From an uncultured Oscillospiraceae bacterium (lineage in GTDB: Bacteria > Bacillota > Clostridia > Oscillospirales > Oscillospiraceae), in the NCBI GenBank assembly GCA_910585815.1, contig CAJUFJ010000095.1:1-6303 (forward strand): DNA of 6,303 bases. The letters run 5' to 3'. The translations under genes and the position numbers were made by a program. Below are positions 1 to 5,521 of this stretch, one piece after another. Within the stretch, counting starts at the first letter, position 1. Every line of letters starts with the position of its first letter. The notes under the pieces are model-generated. The model worked only from the letters and a program-made list of their open reading frames with translations, did not search any database and was not told the origin of the DNA.

Positions 1-5
1 TCAAT

Positions 6-30
6 CGCTGAAAGCTATATATTTTCAGCG
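6..30. repeat. Inverted repeat, 8-bp arms, over the -35 region
   Basis: CGCTGAAA at 6-13 is the exact reverse complement of TTTCAGCG at 23-30, with a 9-base AT-rich centre. The right arm covers most of the -35 box of the promoter at 22-50. It could be another protein-binding site or the hairpin end of an upstream transcript. No T tract follows on the plus strand, so a plus-strand intrinsic terminator is unlikely. Confidence 0.4.
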
Positions 31-54
31 TGATAGCTCTGAGCTATAATAGCT
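13..54. promoter_or_regulatory. Putative operator cluster (AGCTAT/ATAGCT inverted repeats) for the downstream XRE regulator
   Basis: Four copies of the same hexamer half-site occur in 42 bases: AGCTAT at 13-18, ATAGCT at 33-38, AGCTAT at 42-47 and ATAGCT at 49-54. The last pair forms a palindrome around one base (48), and 33-38 with 42-47 forms another around three bases. The half-sites overlap the -10 box and flank the -35 box of the promoter, where a repressor would block RNA polymerase. XRE-family proteins commonly bind such palindromes and repress their own genes. That this is the operator of the 68-262 protein is inferred from position and symmetry only. Confidence 0.5.
22..50 (+). promoter_or_regulatory. 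Sigma-A-type promoter for the XRE-yigZ unit
   Basis: A perfect TATAAT -10 box lies at 45-50. Exactly 17 bases upstream is TTTTCA at 22-27, matching four of six bases of TTGACA. Transcription would start near 57, giving a leader of only about 11 bases before the ATG at 68. The -10 box lies inside the palindrome at 42-54, consistent with repressor control. Confidence 0.65.
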
Positions 55-67
55 ACTGGTGATAGAA

Positions 68-262
68 ATGGAAGATTATCGTGAAATCATCCGCAGCAAG
101 CGGATTGCGCTGGGCTGGAGCCAGTATAAGCTGGCAAAGCTTGTGGGCATTACCCAATCCTTTATGAACGAGATAGAGAGCGGCAAAAAAAGCCCCTCCA
201 TCGAGGTTTTTTTCCGTATCTGCCAGGCGCTGGCAATTCAGGTCTTCCCGGACGAGAGGTGA
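68..262 (+). CDS. Small XRE-family helix-turn-helix transcriptional regulator
   Basis: The 64-residue protein is almost entirely one Cro/C1-type helix-turn-helix domain. The family pattern is clear: W17-S18-Q19, L22-A23, V26-G27-I28-T29, I36-E37, G39, and P43-S44, followed by the closing helix ending near residue 58. There is no room for a ligand-binding or oligomerisation domain. I start it at the ATG at 68 because GGTGA (58-62) sits 5 bases upstream; the in-frame GTG at 59 would be almost at the transcription start and overlaps that ribosome binding site. The promoter and palindromic half-sites just upstream suggest autoregulation. The stop codon lies inside the ribosome binding site of the next gene (267), so the two are probably co-transcribed. 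Base composition is more AT-rich than its neighbours, which may hint at a separate origin. Its target genes beyond its own promoter are unknown. Confidence 0.85.
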   Translation: MEDYREIIRSKRIALGWSQYKLAKLVGITQSFMNEIESGKKSPSIEVFFRICQALAIQVFPDER

Positions 263-266
263 TTTC

Positions 267-917
267 ATGACAGAGTATTACATCCCCACCGGCCGCAGCC
301 AGGCGGAGCTGGTGGAAAAACGGTCCCGGTTTATCGGACAGGTGTGGCGGGTGAGCTCCGAGGAGGAGGCCCGGGCCCGGATCGAGGAGACGAAAAAGAA
401 GCACTACGACGCCCGCCACAACTGCTGGTGCTACCGCGTCCGCGAGGGGGGTGTGGAGCGGTACTCCGACGACGGGGAGCCCCAGGGCACCGCCGGGCAG
501 CCTATGCTCAATGTGTTCCAGCGGGAAAACGTGACCGATGTGGTGTGCGTTGTCACCCGGTATTTCGGGGGCATCCTGCTGGGGGCCGGCGGGCTGGTCC
601 GGGCCTATACCCAGTCCGCCAAGGACGCCTTGGACGCCGCCGGCATTTCGGTGGTCCGCCGCTGGGTGGCTATGGAGGTGCCCTGCACCTATGCTCAGTT
701 TGAGGAGGTCCGCCGGGAGATACTCCGCCACGGCGGCGTGGAGGAACATGTGGACTACGGCGCTGATGTGCTTTTGTCGGTGCTTATCCCCGAGGAGCGC
801 GCCGGGCTGTTTGCTGCCCACCTGCTGGACGTCTCCGCCGGGACCATTGAGGCGCTGGAGGCCGGGGAGCGGTTTCAGGACGTTCCCTGGCGGGAGCCGG
901 TGCGCAGGGACGGCTAG
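267..917 (+). CDS. yigZ: YigZ/YvyE family protein (IMPACT, UPF0029 + DUF1949)
   Basis: A 216-residue protein of the length usual for bacterial YigZ. The N-terminal IMPACT/UPF0029 domain (about residues 15-125) carries the family signatures: KRSRFIG at 18-24, the ARHNCWCYRV stretch at 49-58, SDDGEPQGTAGQP at 67-79 and TRYFGGILLGAGGLVRAY at 97-114. The remainder (about 135-210) fits the ferredoxin-like C-terminal domain (DUF1949). Eukaryotic IMPACT regulates the kinase GCN2; the bacterial proteins are cytoplasmic with no firmly established biochemical role, and a link to translation or nucleic-acid binding has been suggested from structure. The ATG at 267 is supported by GAGGTGA at 256-262, which overlaps the stop of the upstream regulator gene, so translation may be coupled. 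It ends before a convergent-gene terminator. Family assignment is very secure; function is not. Confidence 0.95.
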   Translation: MTEYYIPTGRSQAELVEKRSRFIGQVWRVSSEEEARARIEETKKKHYDARHNCWCYRVREGGVERYSDDGEPQGTAGQPMLNVFQRENVTDVVCVVTRYFGGILLGAGGLVRAYTQSAKDALDAAGISVVRRWVAMEVPCTYAQFEEVRREILRHGGVEEHVDYGADVLLSVLIPEERAGLFAAHLLDVSAGTIEALEAGERFQDVPWREPVRRDG

Positions 918-990
918 TGTCCTGCGCAGTCCCAGGTTTGGAGCGGCGGAGCTCTCTAATCGCCCGGCCGCTGGGGCAGAAGCAGAAAAT
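918..990. other. Short intergenic stretch with no recognisable gene
   Basis: These bases lie between the yigZ stop and the terminator hairpin. I see no coding signature, promoter or repeat in them on either strand. Confidence 0.5.
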
Positions 991-1027
991 ACACGCATAT
1001 GTTTTCCTTTCGAAAACATATGCGTGT
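991..1027. terminator. Bidirectional intrinsic terminator between convergent genes
   Basis: ACACGCATATGTTTTC at 991-1006 is exactly complementary to 1012-1027, giving a 16-bp perfect stem with a 5-base loop (CTTTC). On the minus strand the stem is followed by ATTTTCTG, a reasonable T tract for the kinase gene ending at 1033. On the plus strand it is followed by the weaker TCTGTTTAT for yigZ. The stop codon of the kinase is only 6 bases from the stem. The stem's A:T-rich top half is unusual for a terminator, but position and symmetry fit one serving both genes. Confidence 0.8.
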
Positions 1028-1032
1028 TCTGT

Positions 1033-2028
1033 TTATATGCCGGTTTCTTCCTTTGCGCGGATGATCCTTTTCAGGCCGCTGACTGCGTAGCTCTTGGACG
1101 CCGAAATGGGCATCCAGAGCACCCGGTCTATATAGGGGCTGCCCTCCAGCAGGGCGGCAAAGAGCTGATACATGAACTCGTCCGACACCAGCACCGCTGT
1201 CCGGCACCTGGGCCAGAGGTTCTCACAGTAGTACTCCAGCGACTCCCGCACGCCGCCCATGATGACACCCTCGCCGTAGGAGAGGCGCTGATGGGGCGTC
1301 CCCTGGTCAAACAGGCGCATGGCGTGGCAGATATACAGGGCTCGGTTAAAGCCGAAGCGTTTCAGGTTTTCATAGCCCTGGCGCACCATCTCCACGTCGG
1401 GCGGGCTGCCGTCCGGGGTGAGGACGGGGGACAGGATGGTGTCCTTCTGGATGGCGTAGAACAGCTCTCCGGTGAAGTTGGAGATGATTCCGGTGATCTC
1501 CTCCCCCTGAATATAGGTGACGTGGGTGTGGGAGCCGGGGAAAATCAGGGCGGCATCCTGGACGTCGTCCATGGCCTTCAGCTCCTCCAGAGCGCCGATA
1601 ATCTCGATCTCCTCTCCCCGCATATTGTTGACAAAAGAGAAGTCATCGCTCAGCGTCTTGAGCCCAGGCACCAGAATGATGTCCCGGTGGAAGCAGGTGT
1701 CCTCCCGGAAGGGGTACAGGCTGTCTGCGAAGGTCTTCACTGTCATAGGCAGGGGCAGGTGGGGGACCTCCTTCAGCCCGTAGGGGGAGGTGATCATGCC
1801 GGAGGCGTAGATGGCGGAGATGTTCCCCTCCGTCAGTCCGTTTTCCGCCAGCACCTGGTCGTGGAGCGCCTTCATGCCCTCCACCAGCACCCGATTGCTC
1901 CCGGCGATGGCAGAATCCTTGGAGCCCACCGCCTTTTTGGCCACATACTTCACTTGAAAGTTCCGGTCCAGCAGATAGGCCCGGGTGTTGGAGGTGCCGG
2001 AGTCAAAGTAGAGCAGATAGCTGTCCAA
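1033..2028 (-). CDS. dgoK: 2-dehydro-3-deoxygalactonokinase family sugar-acid kinase (DgoK-like)
   Basis: The protein should phosphorylate a 2-keto-3-deoxy sugar acid (classically 2-keto-3-deoxygalactonate) with ATP in the cytoplasm, making the substrate of the aldolase encoded just upstream. Family motifs in the 331-residue form are the phosphate-binding start FDSGTSNTRAYL (8-19), GMITS (77-81), MRGEE (136-140) with the following IEIIGAL, and FPGSHTHV (163-170), equivalent to PGTH in E. coli DgoK. I prefer the TTG start at 2028 because AGGAGGG (2043-2037) lies 8 bases upstream, and it leaves 7 residues before the conserved aspartate, as in the family. The alternative is the ATG at 2049, which shares its A with the aldolase stop but has no clear ribosome binding site and adds 7 residues. 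It is the last gene before a terminator. The exact sugar acid cannot be read from sequence. Confidence 0.88.
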   Translation of the reverse strand: MDSYLLYFDSGTSNTRAYLLDRNFQVKYVAKKAVGSKDSAIAGSNRVLVEGMKALHDQVLAENGLTEGNISAIYASGMITSPYGLKEVPHLPLPMTVKTFADSLYPFREDTCFHRDIILVPGLKTLSDDFSFVNNMRGEEIEIIGALEELKAMDDVQDAALIFPGSHTHVTYIQGEEITGIISNFTGELFYAIQKDTILSPVLTPDGSPPDVEMVRQGYENLKRFGFNRALYICHAMRLFDQGTPHQRLSYGEGVIMGGVRESLEYYCENLWPRCRTAVLVSDEFMYQLFAALLEGSPYIDRVLWMPISASKSYAVSGLKRIIRAKEETGI

Positions 2029-2036
2029 TGTTTTGT

Positions 2037-2043
2037 CCCTCCT
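2037..2043 (-). promoter_or_regulatory. Ribosome binding site deciding the kinase start
   Basis: AGGAGGG on the minus strand is the strongest Shine-Dalgarno match near this junction. It lies inside the reading frame that begins at the ATG at 2049 and 8 bases before the in-frame TTG at 2028, so it argues for initiation at the TTG. Confidence 0.6.
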
Positions 2044-2048
2044 GTCCA

Positions 2049-2699
2049 TCAACCCCGCAGCGCCGCCACATAGGCCCGGGCGGTCGCGGTGATTTCGTCA
2101 AATTTACCTTCGTCCACCAGGGCGGCGCTGACCAGGCTGCCGCCCACGCCTACGCCCACGGCCCCCGCCCGGATGAACTCTGCGCAGTTTTCCACGGTTA
2201 CGTTGCCCACTGCGGTGACGGGAATATGCTTCAGGGGCGCCTTTACCGCCTTGATATAGGCCGCGCCCAGCAGGCCGGCCGGGAACAGCTTTACAATATC
2301 TGCCCCGCATTTGTGGGCAAAGGCCGCCTCGGTGGGGGTCATGGCTCCGGGGATGGACACCTTGCCCAGGCGCTTGGTCTCCTCAATGACCGCCTCGTCC
2401 ACGTTGGGAGAGATCATATACTCCGCGCCGGCCTCCGCCGCCTGGCGGACCTGCTCCACCGTCATGACCGTGCCGGCGCCCACGCACATCCTGTCCCCCA
2501 GTTCCTCCCGGATGGCGCGGATGGAGGCCAGAGTGTCCTGGGCCTTCTCCTCGCTGGTCTGGTCGAATGTGACCTCGATGCAGCTGACGCCGCCCCGCTC
2601 CAACGCGGAGGCCAGCCCCAGGATTTTGCTGCTGGGGATGCCCCGGACGATGGCAATGATTTTTCCCTCTATGATTTTTTCCAGTATAGATTGAGCCAT
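2049..2699 (-). CDS. KDPG/KDPGal-type class I aldolase (Eda/DgoA family)
   Basis: A 216-residue TIM-barrel aldolase that cleaves a 2-keto-3-deoxy-6-phospho sugar acid (or 4-hydroxy-2-oxoglutarate) to pyruvate plus an aldehyde, normally glyceraldehyde 3-phosphate. The Schiff-base lysine is K137 in ADIVKLFPA; the catalytic glutamate is E42 in IEVTFDQT; GAGTV is at 74-78 and SIPGAMTPTE at 115-124. Compared with E. coli Eda (E45, R49, K133), the arginine position is an aspartate (D46), so substrate preference may differ. I chose the ATG at 2699 because AAGGGA (2710-2705) sits 5 bases upstream; an in-frame ATG at 2720 would add 7 residues with a poorly spaced site. The kinase gene overlaps its stop (TGATG), so the two form a phosphorylation-cleavage pair. 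Whether it acts on gluconate-, galactonate- or uronate-derived substrates is not decided here. Confidence 0.92.
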   Translation of the reverse strand: MAQSILEKIIEGKIIAIVRGIPSSKILGLASALERGGVSCIEVTFDQTSEEKAQDTLASIRAIREELGDRMCVGAGTVMTVEQVRQAAEAGAEYMISPNVDEAVIEETKRLGKVSIPGAMTPTEAAFAHKCGADIVKLFPAGLLGAAYIKAVKAPLKHIPVTAVGNVTVENCAEFIRAGAVGVGVGGSLVSAALVDEGKFDEITATARAYVAALRG

Positions 2700-2762
2700 T
2701 GGAATCCCTTCTTTCCACATTTTCCCTGTTATAATAACCCCGGTCGGCAGACTGGGCCCTGC
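2700..2762 (-). promoter_or_regulatory. Aldolase leader with a small palindrome; promoter uncertain
   Basis: This 63-base gap holds the aldolase ribosome binding site and a perfect 11-base palindrome, GTTATAATAAC at 2728-2738. On the minus strand it contains TATTAT (2736-2731), five of six matches to a -10 box, but the bases 17 upstream (GGGCCC) do not resemble a -35 box. It may be a regulator-dependent promoter, or the aldolase may be read through from the gene upstream. There is no hairpin plus T tract, so transcription from upstream is not obviously stopped. Confidence 0.3.
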
Positions 2763-3356
2763 TTATGCTTCCGGCCTTCTGATCAGCTCGAACTGGGCGT
2801 TTTTGTCGATATACTCGTCAAACATGACGCCCTGCGCCAGGGTGTCCCGGAAGGCCCTTTGCAGGGCGTAGACCTCGGCGCCGTAGCGGTACACGCCGGC
2901 CAGGAAATTGTCAAAGTGCCGATTGTCGCCGCAGGAGATCAGCTTGGCATCCTTCTCGTGCTCCGGCCTTACGTCGGTGATTCGGCTCTCCTCCCCGAAC
3001 TGGGAGTTGATGAAGAAGGTCTTGCCCTCGAAGCCGTAGCCGTTCCAGCCGCAGACCAGACTGAACACATCGCACTCGCCCTGCTCCGTCATCTCCCGGT
3101 ACCTTGCGGTGACCTTGTGGAAGACCTCTGCCAGACTGTCCGGGCAGTCCTCCTTCAGGGTAAAATCTACGTTCAGATAGTCCTGAAACAGGTAATAGTT
3201 GTCCTCAATGGCCCCGGACAGGCCGATGATAACCGATTCGTTCACCTTAAAAATCTTTCTGAAATTATGCAGCACTCCGCCGCTGGTCAGATTCAGCTGC
3301 TGCTCGCCGCAGACCAGGGCGAACTCGCTGCACAGGACAGCTTGGACTAAGCTCAT
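2763..3356 (-). CDS. Putative stand-alone Ntn-hydrolase with proteasome/HslV-like fold, function unknown
   Basis: A 197-residue protein without signal peptide or membrane segment. It is not an annotated family I can name, but its first 60 residues align without gaps to E. coli HslV (from memory). After removal of Met the chain begins with Ser1; G16-E17 corresponds to HslV G16-D17; N30-x-R32-K33 corresponds to N30-x-K32-K33; then VIIGLSGAIEDNYYLF (41-56) matches VIAGFAGGTADAFTLF. Near the C-terminus, LISCGDNRHF recalls the HslV segment with its conserved serine, AIGSGG. Thr1, Asp17 and Lys33 are the HslV catalytic residues, so Ser1/Glu17/Lys33 suggests an N-terminal-nucleophile hydrolase or a degenerate relative. 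Ser as nucleophile has precedent in B. subtilis CodW. No HslU-type ATPase is nearby. The ATG at 3356 has GGGAGGAG 5 bases upstream. Fold inference moderate; activity and substrate unknown. Confidence 0.6.
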   Translation of the reverse strand: MSLVQAVLCSEFALVCGEQQLNLTSGGVLHNFRKIFKVNESVIIGLSGAIEDNYYLFQDYLNVDFTLKEDCPDSLAEVFHKVTARYREMTEQGECDVFSLVCGWNGYGFEGKTFFINSQFGEESRITDVRPEHEKDAKLISCGDNRHFDNFLAGVYRYGAEVYALQRAFRDTLAQGVMFDEYIDKNAQFELIRRPEA

Positions 3357-3376
3357 GGCTGCTCCTCCCTTTCCTA

Positions 3377-3414
3377 CAAAAGACGGTACTGCCCCGAGAT
3401 TCAGGGCAGTACCG
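3377..3414 (-). terminator. Intrinsic terminator after the V-ATPase operon
   Basis: CGGTACTGCCC at 3384-3394 pairs perfectly with GGGCAGTACCG at 3404-3414: an 11-bp GC-rich stem with a 9-base loop. On the minus strand it is followed by TCTTTTG (3383-3377), a short T tract. It lies 10 bases after the subunit D stop. The T tract is brief and the next gene starts close by, so partial readthrough is possible. Confidence 0.8.
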
Positions 3415-3424
3415 CCGATACAGC

Positions 3425-4132
3425 TTACACAGACTGGGGCGCTTCTCCCCCGAAGGCCTCGATGGCGTGGGCGGTCTCCGCCCGCTTCTCCTCGATGGCC
3501 TCCTTCAGGATGAGGTCCTTCACCTTCATCAGCCGGATGGTGTTGGATCGCTCGTTTTCATCCAGCTTCATGGTGATATACTTGATGTTGGCCTGCATCT
3601 CGGGGATTTTTACATACTCCAGCGCGTTAACCCGGCGGCGGGTCTTTTCGATCTCCTCCGCCAGCAGCTGGGAGGTCTTCTCCACCTCGGCCAGCCGGAG
3701 CATGTCGCTGAGCACCCGGGACAGGGCGTCCACCGCGTCGTCCAGCTCGCCGCTGGTCTGGGCGAAGCCGTAGGGGTAGACCTCCCCGGGGTCCTGGCTG
3801 CTGGTGCGGAACTGGTACTGGGGGACGTCCACCGACATGATATTCTGGAAGGTCATGTCCAGCTCTACACTCTGCTTGGGGTAGAGCAGGGACTGCTCCA
3901 GCATCTCCGGGGACATGAGGGCGGCGGCCACGGTAAACGCGCCGTGGGCCCGCATCAGCGCCTCCTCCACCCGCTTGCGCAGGGCGCGGTTCTCCCGCAC
4001 CACGTCCATGAATTGCTTCATCAGCTCGTCCCGCTTGTCCTTCAGCAGCTTATGGCCGCGAATGGAGGTGCGCAGGCGGTTTTTCAGCCGGTTCAGCTCC
4101 TGCCGGGTGGGGTTGATTGTTGTGGAAGGCAT
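3425..4132 (-). CDS. atpD: V-type ATP synthase subunit D (central rotor stalk)
   Basis: Subunit D forms the coiled-coil central shaft inside the A3B3 head and couples ATP chemistry to rotation of the membrane ring. The 235-residue sequence opens with the family's characteristic N-terminus, PTRQELNRLKNRL (8-20) followed by GHKLLKDKRDELM (26-38), the start of the long N-terminal helix. A second long helical stretch near residues 145-220 (EEIEKTRRRVNALEYV and onward) is the returning coiled-coil arm. It is slightly long for the family, with a short acidic/alanine-rich tail. The ATG at 4132 directly abuts the stop of subunit B (TAAATG) and uses the G-rich end of that gene as its likely ribosome binding site, so translation is probably coupled. 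It is the last gene of the operon, followed by a terminator. Note that atpD also names the unrelated F-type beta subunit. Confidence 0.96.
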   Translation of the reverse strand: MPSTTINPTRQELNRLKNRLRTSIRGHKLLKDKRDELMKQFMDVVRENRALRKRVEEALMRAHGAFTVAAALMSPEMLEQSLLYPKQSVELDMTFQNIMSVDVPQYQFRTSSQDPGEVYPYGFAQTSGELDDAVDALSRVLSDMLRLAEVEKTSQLLAEEIEKTRRRVNALEYVKIPEMQANIKYITMKLDENERSNTIRLMKVKDLILKEAIEEKRAETAHAIEAFGGEAPQSV

Positions 4133-5521
4133 TTATACCCCCCCCTGTTCCTTTTTGGGCAGATACTTTTCGATCATCTCGGGCTTGATCCGCTTCAGCT
4201 CGGTCTTGGGCAGGATGGACAGCAGGTCCCAGCCCAGGTCCAGGGTCTCGAAGATGGAGCGGTTCTCGTCCGTCCCCTGGGAGACGTACCGGCGCTCAAA
4301 CTCGTCGGCGAATTTGGCGTACAGCAGGTCGGTGGGGGACAGAGCGGCCTCGCCCAGGATGGACATCAGCTCCTTGTTCTCCTTGCCGGTGGCGTAGGCG
4401 GCAAAGAGCTGGTTCATGGTGCCGGCGTGGTCCTCCCGGGTCTTGCCCTCGCCGGTGCCCTTGTCCTTCAGACGGCTCAGAGAGGGCAGCACGTCCACGG
4501 GGGGATTGACGCCCTTGCGAAACAGCTCACGGGACAGGATGATCTGGCCCTCGGTGATATAGCCGGTCAGGTCGGGGATGGGGTGGGTCTTGTCGTCCTC
4601 GGGCATGGTGAGGATGGGGATCATGGTGATGGACCCCTCCTTGCCCACCTGACGGCCGGCGCGCTCGTAGAGGGTGGCCAGGTCGGTGTACAGGTAGCCG
4701 GGGTAGCCGCGGCGGCCCGGGACCTCCTTCTTGGCGGCGGACACCTCACGCAGGGCCTCGGCGTAGTTGGTGATGTCGGTGAGGATGACCAGCACGTGCA
4801 TCCCCTTCTCGAAGGCCAGGTACTCCGCGGCGGTGAGGGCCATACGGGGGGTGGCGATACGCTCCACGGCGGGGTCGTTGGCCAGGTTGGTGAACAGCAC
4901 GGTGCGGTCGATGGCGCCGGTGCGGCGGAACTCCTGGACGAAGAACTCGGATTCCTCGAAGGTGATGCCGATGGCGGCAAAGACCACGGCGAAGTTGGAC
5001 TCGCCGTCCAGCACCTTGGCCTGGCGGGCAATCTGAGCGGCCAGGGCGGAGTGGGGCAGGCCGGAGCCGGAGAAGATGGGCAGCTTCTGGCCGCGGACCA
5101 GGGTGTTCAGGCCGTCGATGGTGGAGATGCCCGTCTGGATAAACTCGTTGGGGTAGTTCCGGGCGGCGGGGTTCATGGCCAGGCCGTTGATGTCACGGTA
5201 CTCGTCGGCCAGGATGGCGGGGCCGCCGTCGATGGGCTGGCCCATGCCGTTGAAGACCCGGCCCAGCATGTCGCCGGACACAGCCAGCTGGAGGGGGTGG
5301 CCCAGGAAGCGAATCTTGGACTCGGCCAGGTTGATGCCGGCGGAGGCCTCGAACAGCTGGACCACGGCGGAATCGCCGTTGACCTCCAGCACCTTACAGC
5401 GGCGGATGGTGCCGTCGGTGAGCTCCACCTCGGCCAGCTCGTCATAGGTGACGCCCTGGACCCGCTTGACCACCATCAGAGGGCCGGAGATTTCTTCGAT
5501 TGTCTTATATTCCCGAATCAT
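4133..5521 (-). CDS. atpB: V-type ATP synthase subunit B (non-catalytic regulatory subunit)
   Basis: A full-length 462-residue B subunit, the usual size. Three copies alternate with three A subunits to form the cytoplasmic head; B contributes to the nucleotide site at the A/B interface but lacks a Walker A motif. That is visible here: where A subunits have the P-loop, this protein has SGSGLPHSALAAQIARQ (151-167), the B-type signature. Other hallmarks are the beta-barrel start SGPLMVVKRVQGV (12-24), the stretch at 271-290 (RGYPGYLY...LYERAGR), IPDLTGYITEGQI (315-327) and PVDVLPSLSRL (341-351). The ATG at 5521 overlaps the subunit A stop by 4 bases (ATGA). The final codons contain a run of eight G residues on the coding strand (4145-4138) just before the stop. 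Also called ntpB; whether the enzyme moves protons or sodium cannot be told from this subunit. Confidence 0.97.
   Translation of the reverse strand: MIREYKTIEEISGPLMVVKRVQGVTYDELAEVELTDGTIRRCKVLEVNGDSAVVQLFEASAGINLAESKIRFLGHPLQLAVSGDMLGRVFNGMGQPIDGGPAILADEYRDINGLAMNPAARNYPNEFIQTGISTIDGLNTLVRGQKLPIFSGSGLPHSALAAQIARQAKVLDGESNFAVVFAAIGITFEESEFFVQEFRRTGAIDRTVLFTNLANDPAVERIATPRMALTAAEYLAFEKGMHVLVILTDITNYAEALREVSAAKKEVPGRRGYPGYLYTDLATLYERAGRQVGKEGSITMIPILTMPEDDKTHPIPDLTGYITEGQIILSRELFRKGVNPPVDVLPSLSRLKDKGTGEGKTREDHAGTMNQLFAAYATGKENKELMSILGEAALSPTDLLYAKFADEFERRYVSQGTDENRSIFETLDLGWDLLSILPKTELKRIKPEMIEKYLPKKEQGGV

Noticed and set aside
1..33. Possible C-terminal tail of an upstream plus-strand gene (open from base 1 to a TGA at 31-33).
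   Set aside because: Ten codons are too few to distinguish from chance, and the stretch overlaps the inverted repeat and the -35 region.
13..54. The repeated AGCTAT motifs considered as a CRISPR array or mobile-element end.
   Set aside because: The units are only 6 bases, are inverted rather than direct repeats, and have irregular 1-14 base spacing; an operator is the simpler reading. No transposase, integrase or cas gene is present in the window.
162..1019. A 285-codon minus-strand open frame opposite yigZ.
   Set aside because: It is antisense to a well-conserved gene, begins inside the terminator hairpin and has a Gly/Pro/His-rich translation without motifs.
538..2073. A 511-codon plus-strand open frame spanning the end of yigZ, the terminator and the kinase region.
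   Set aside because: It crosses a terminator hairpin and lies in a different frame of yigZ and antisense to the kinase. The product is Pro/Trp/Arg-rich at first and has no coherent domain.
2028..3350. A 440-codon plus-strand open frame opposite the aldolase and the Ntn-like gene.
   Set aside because: It runs antisense across two genes with proper ribosome binding sites and, for the aldolase, family motifs. Its own translation shows no family resemblance.
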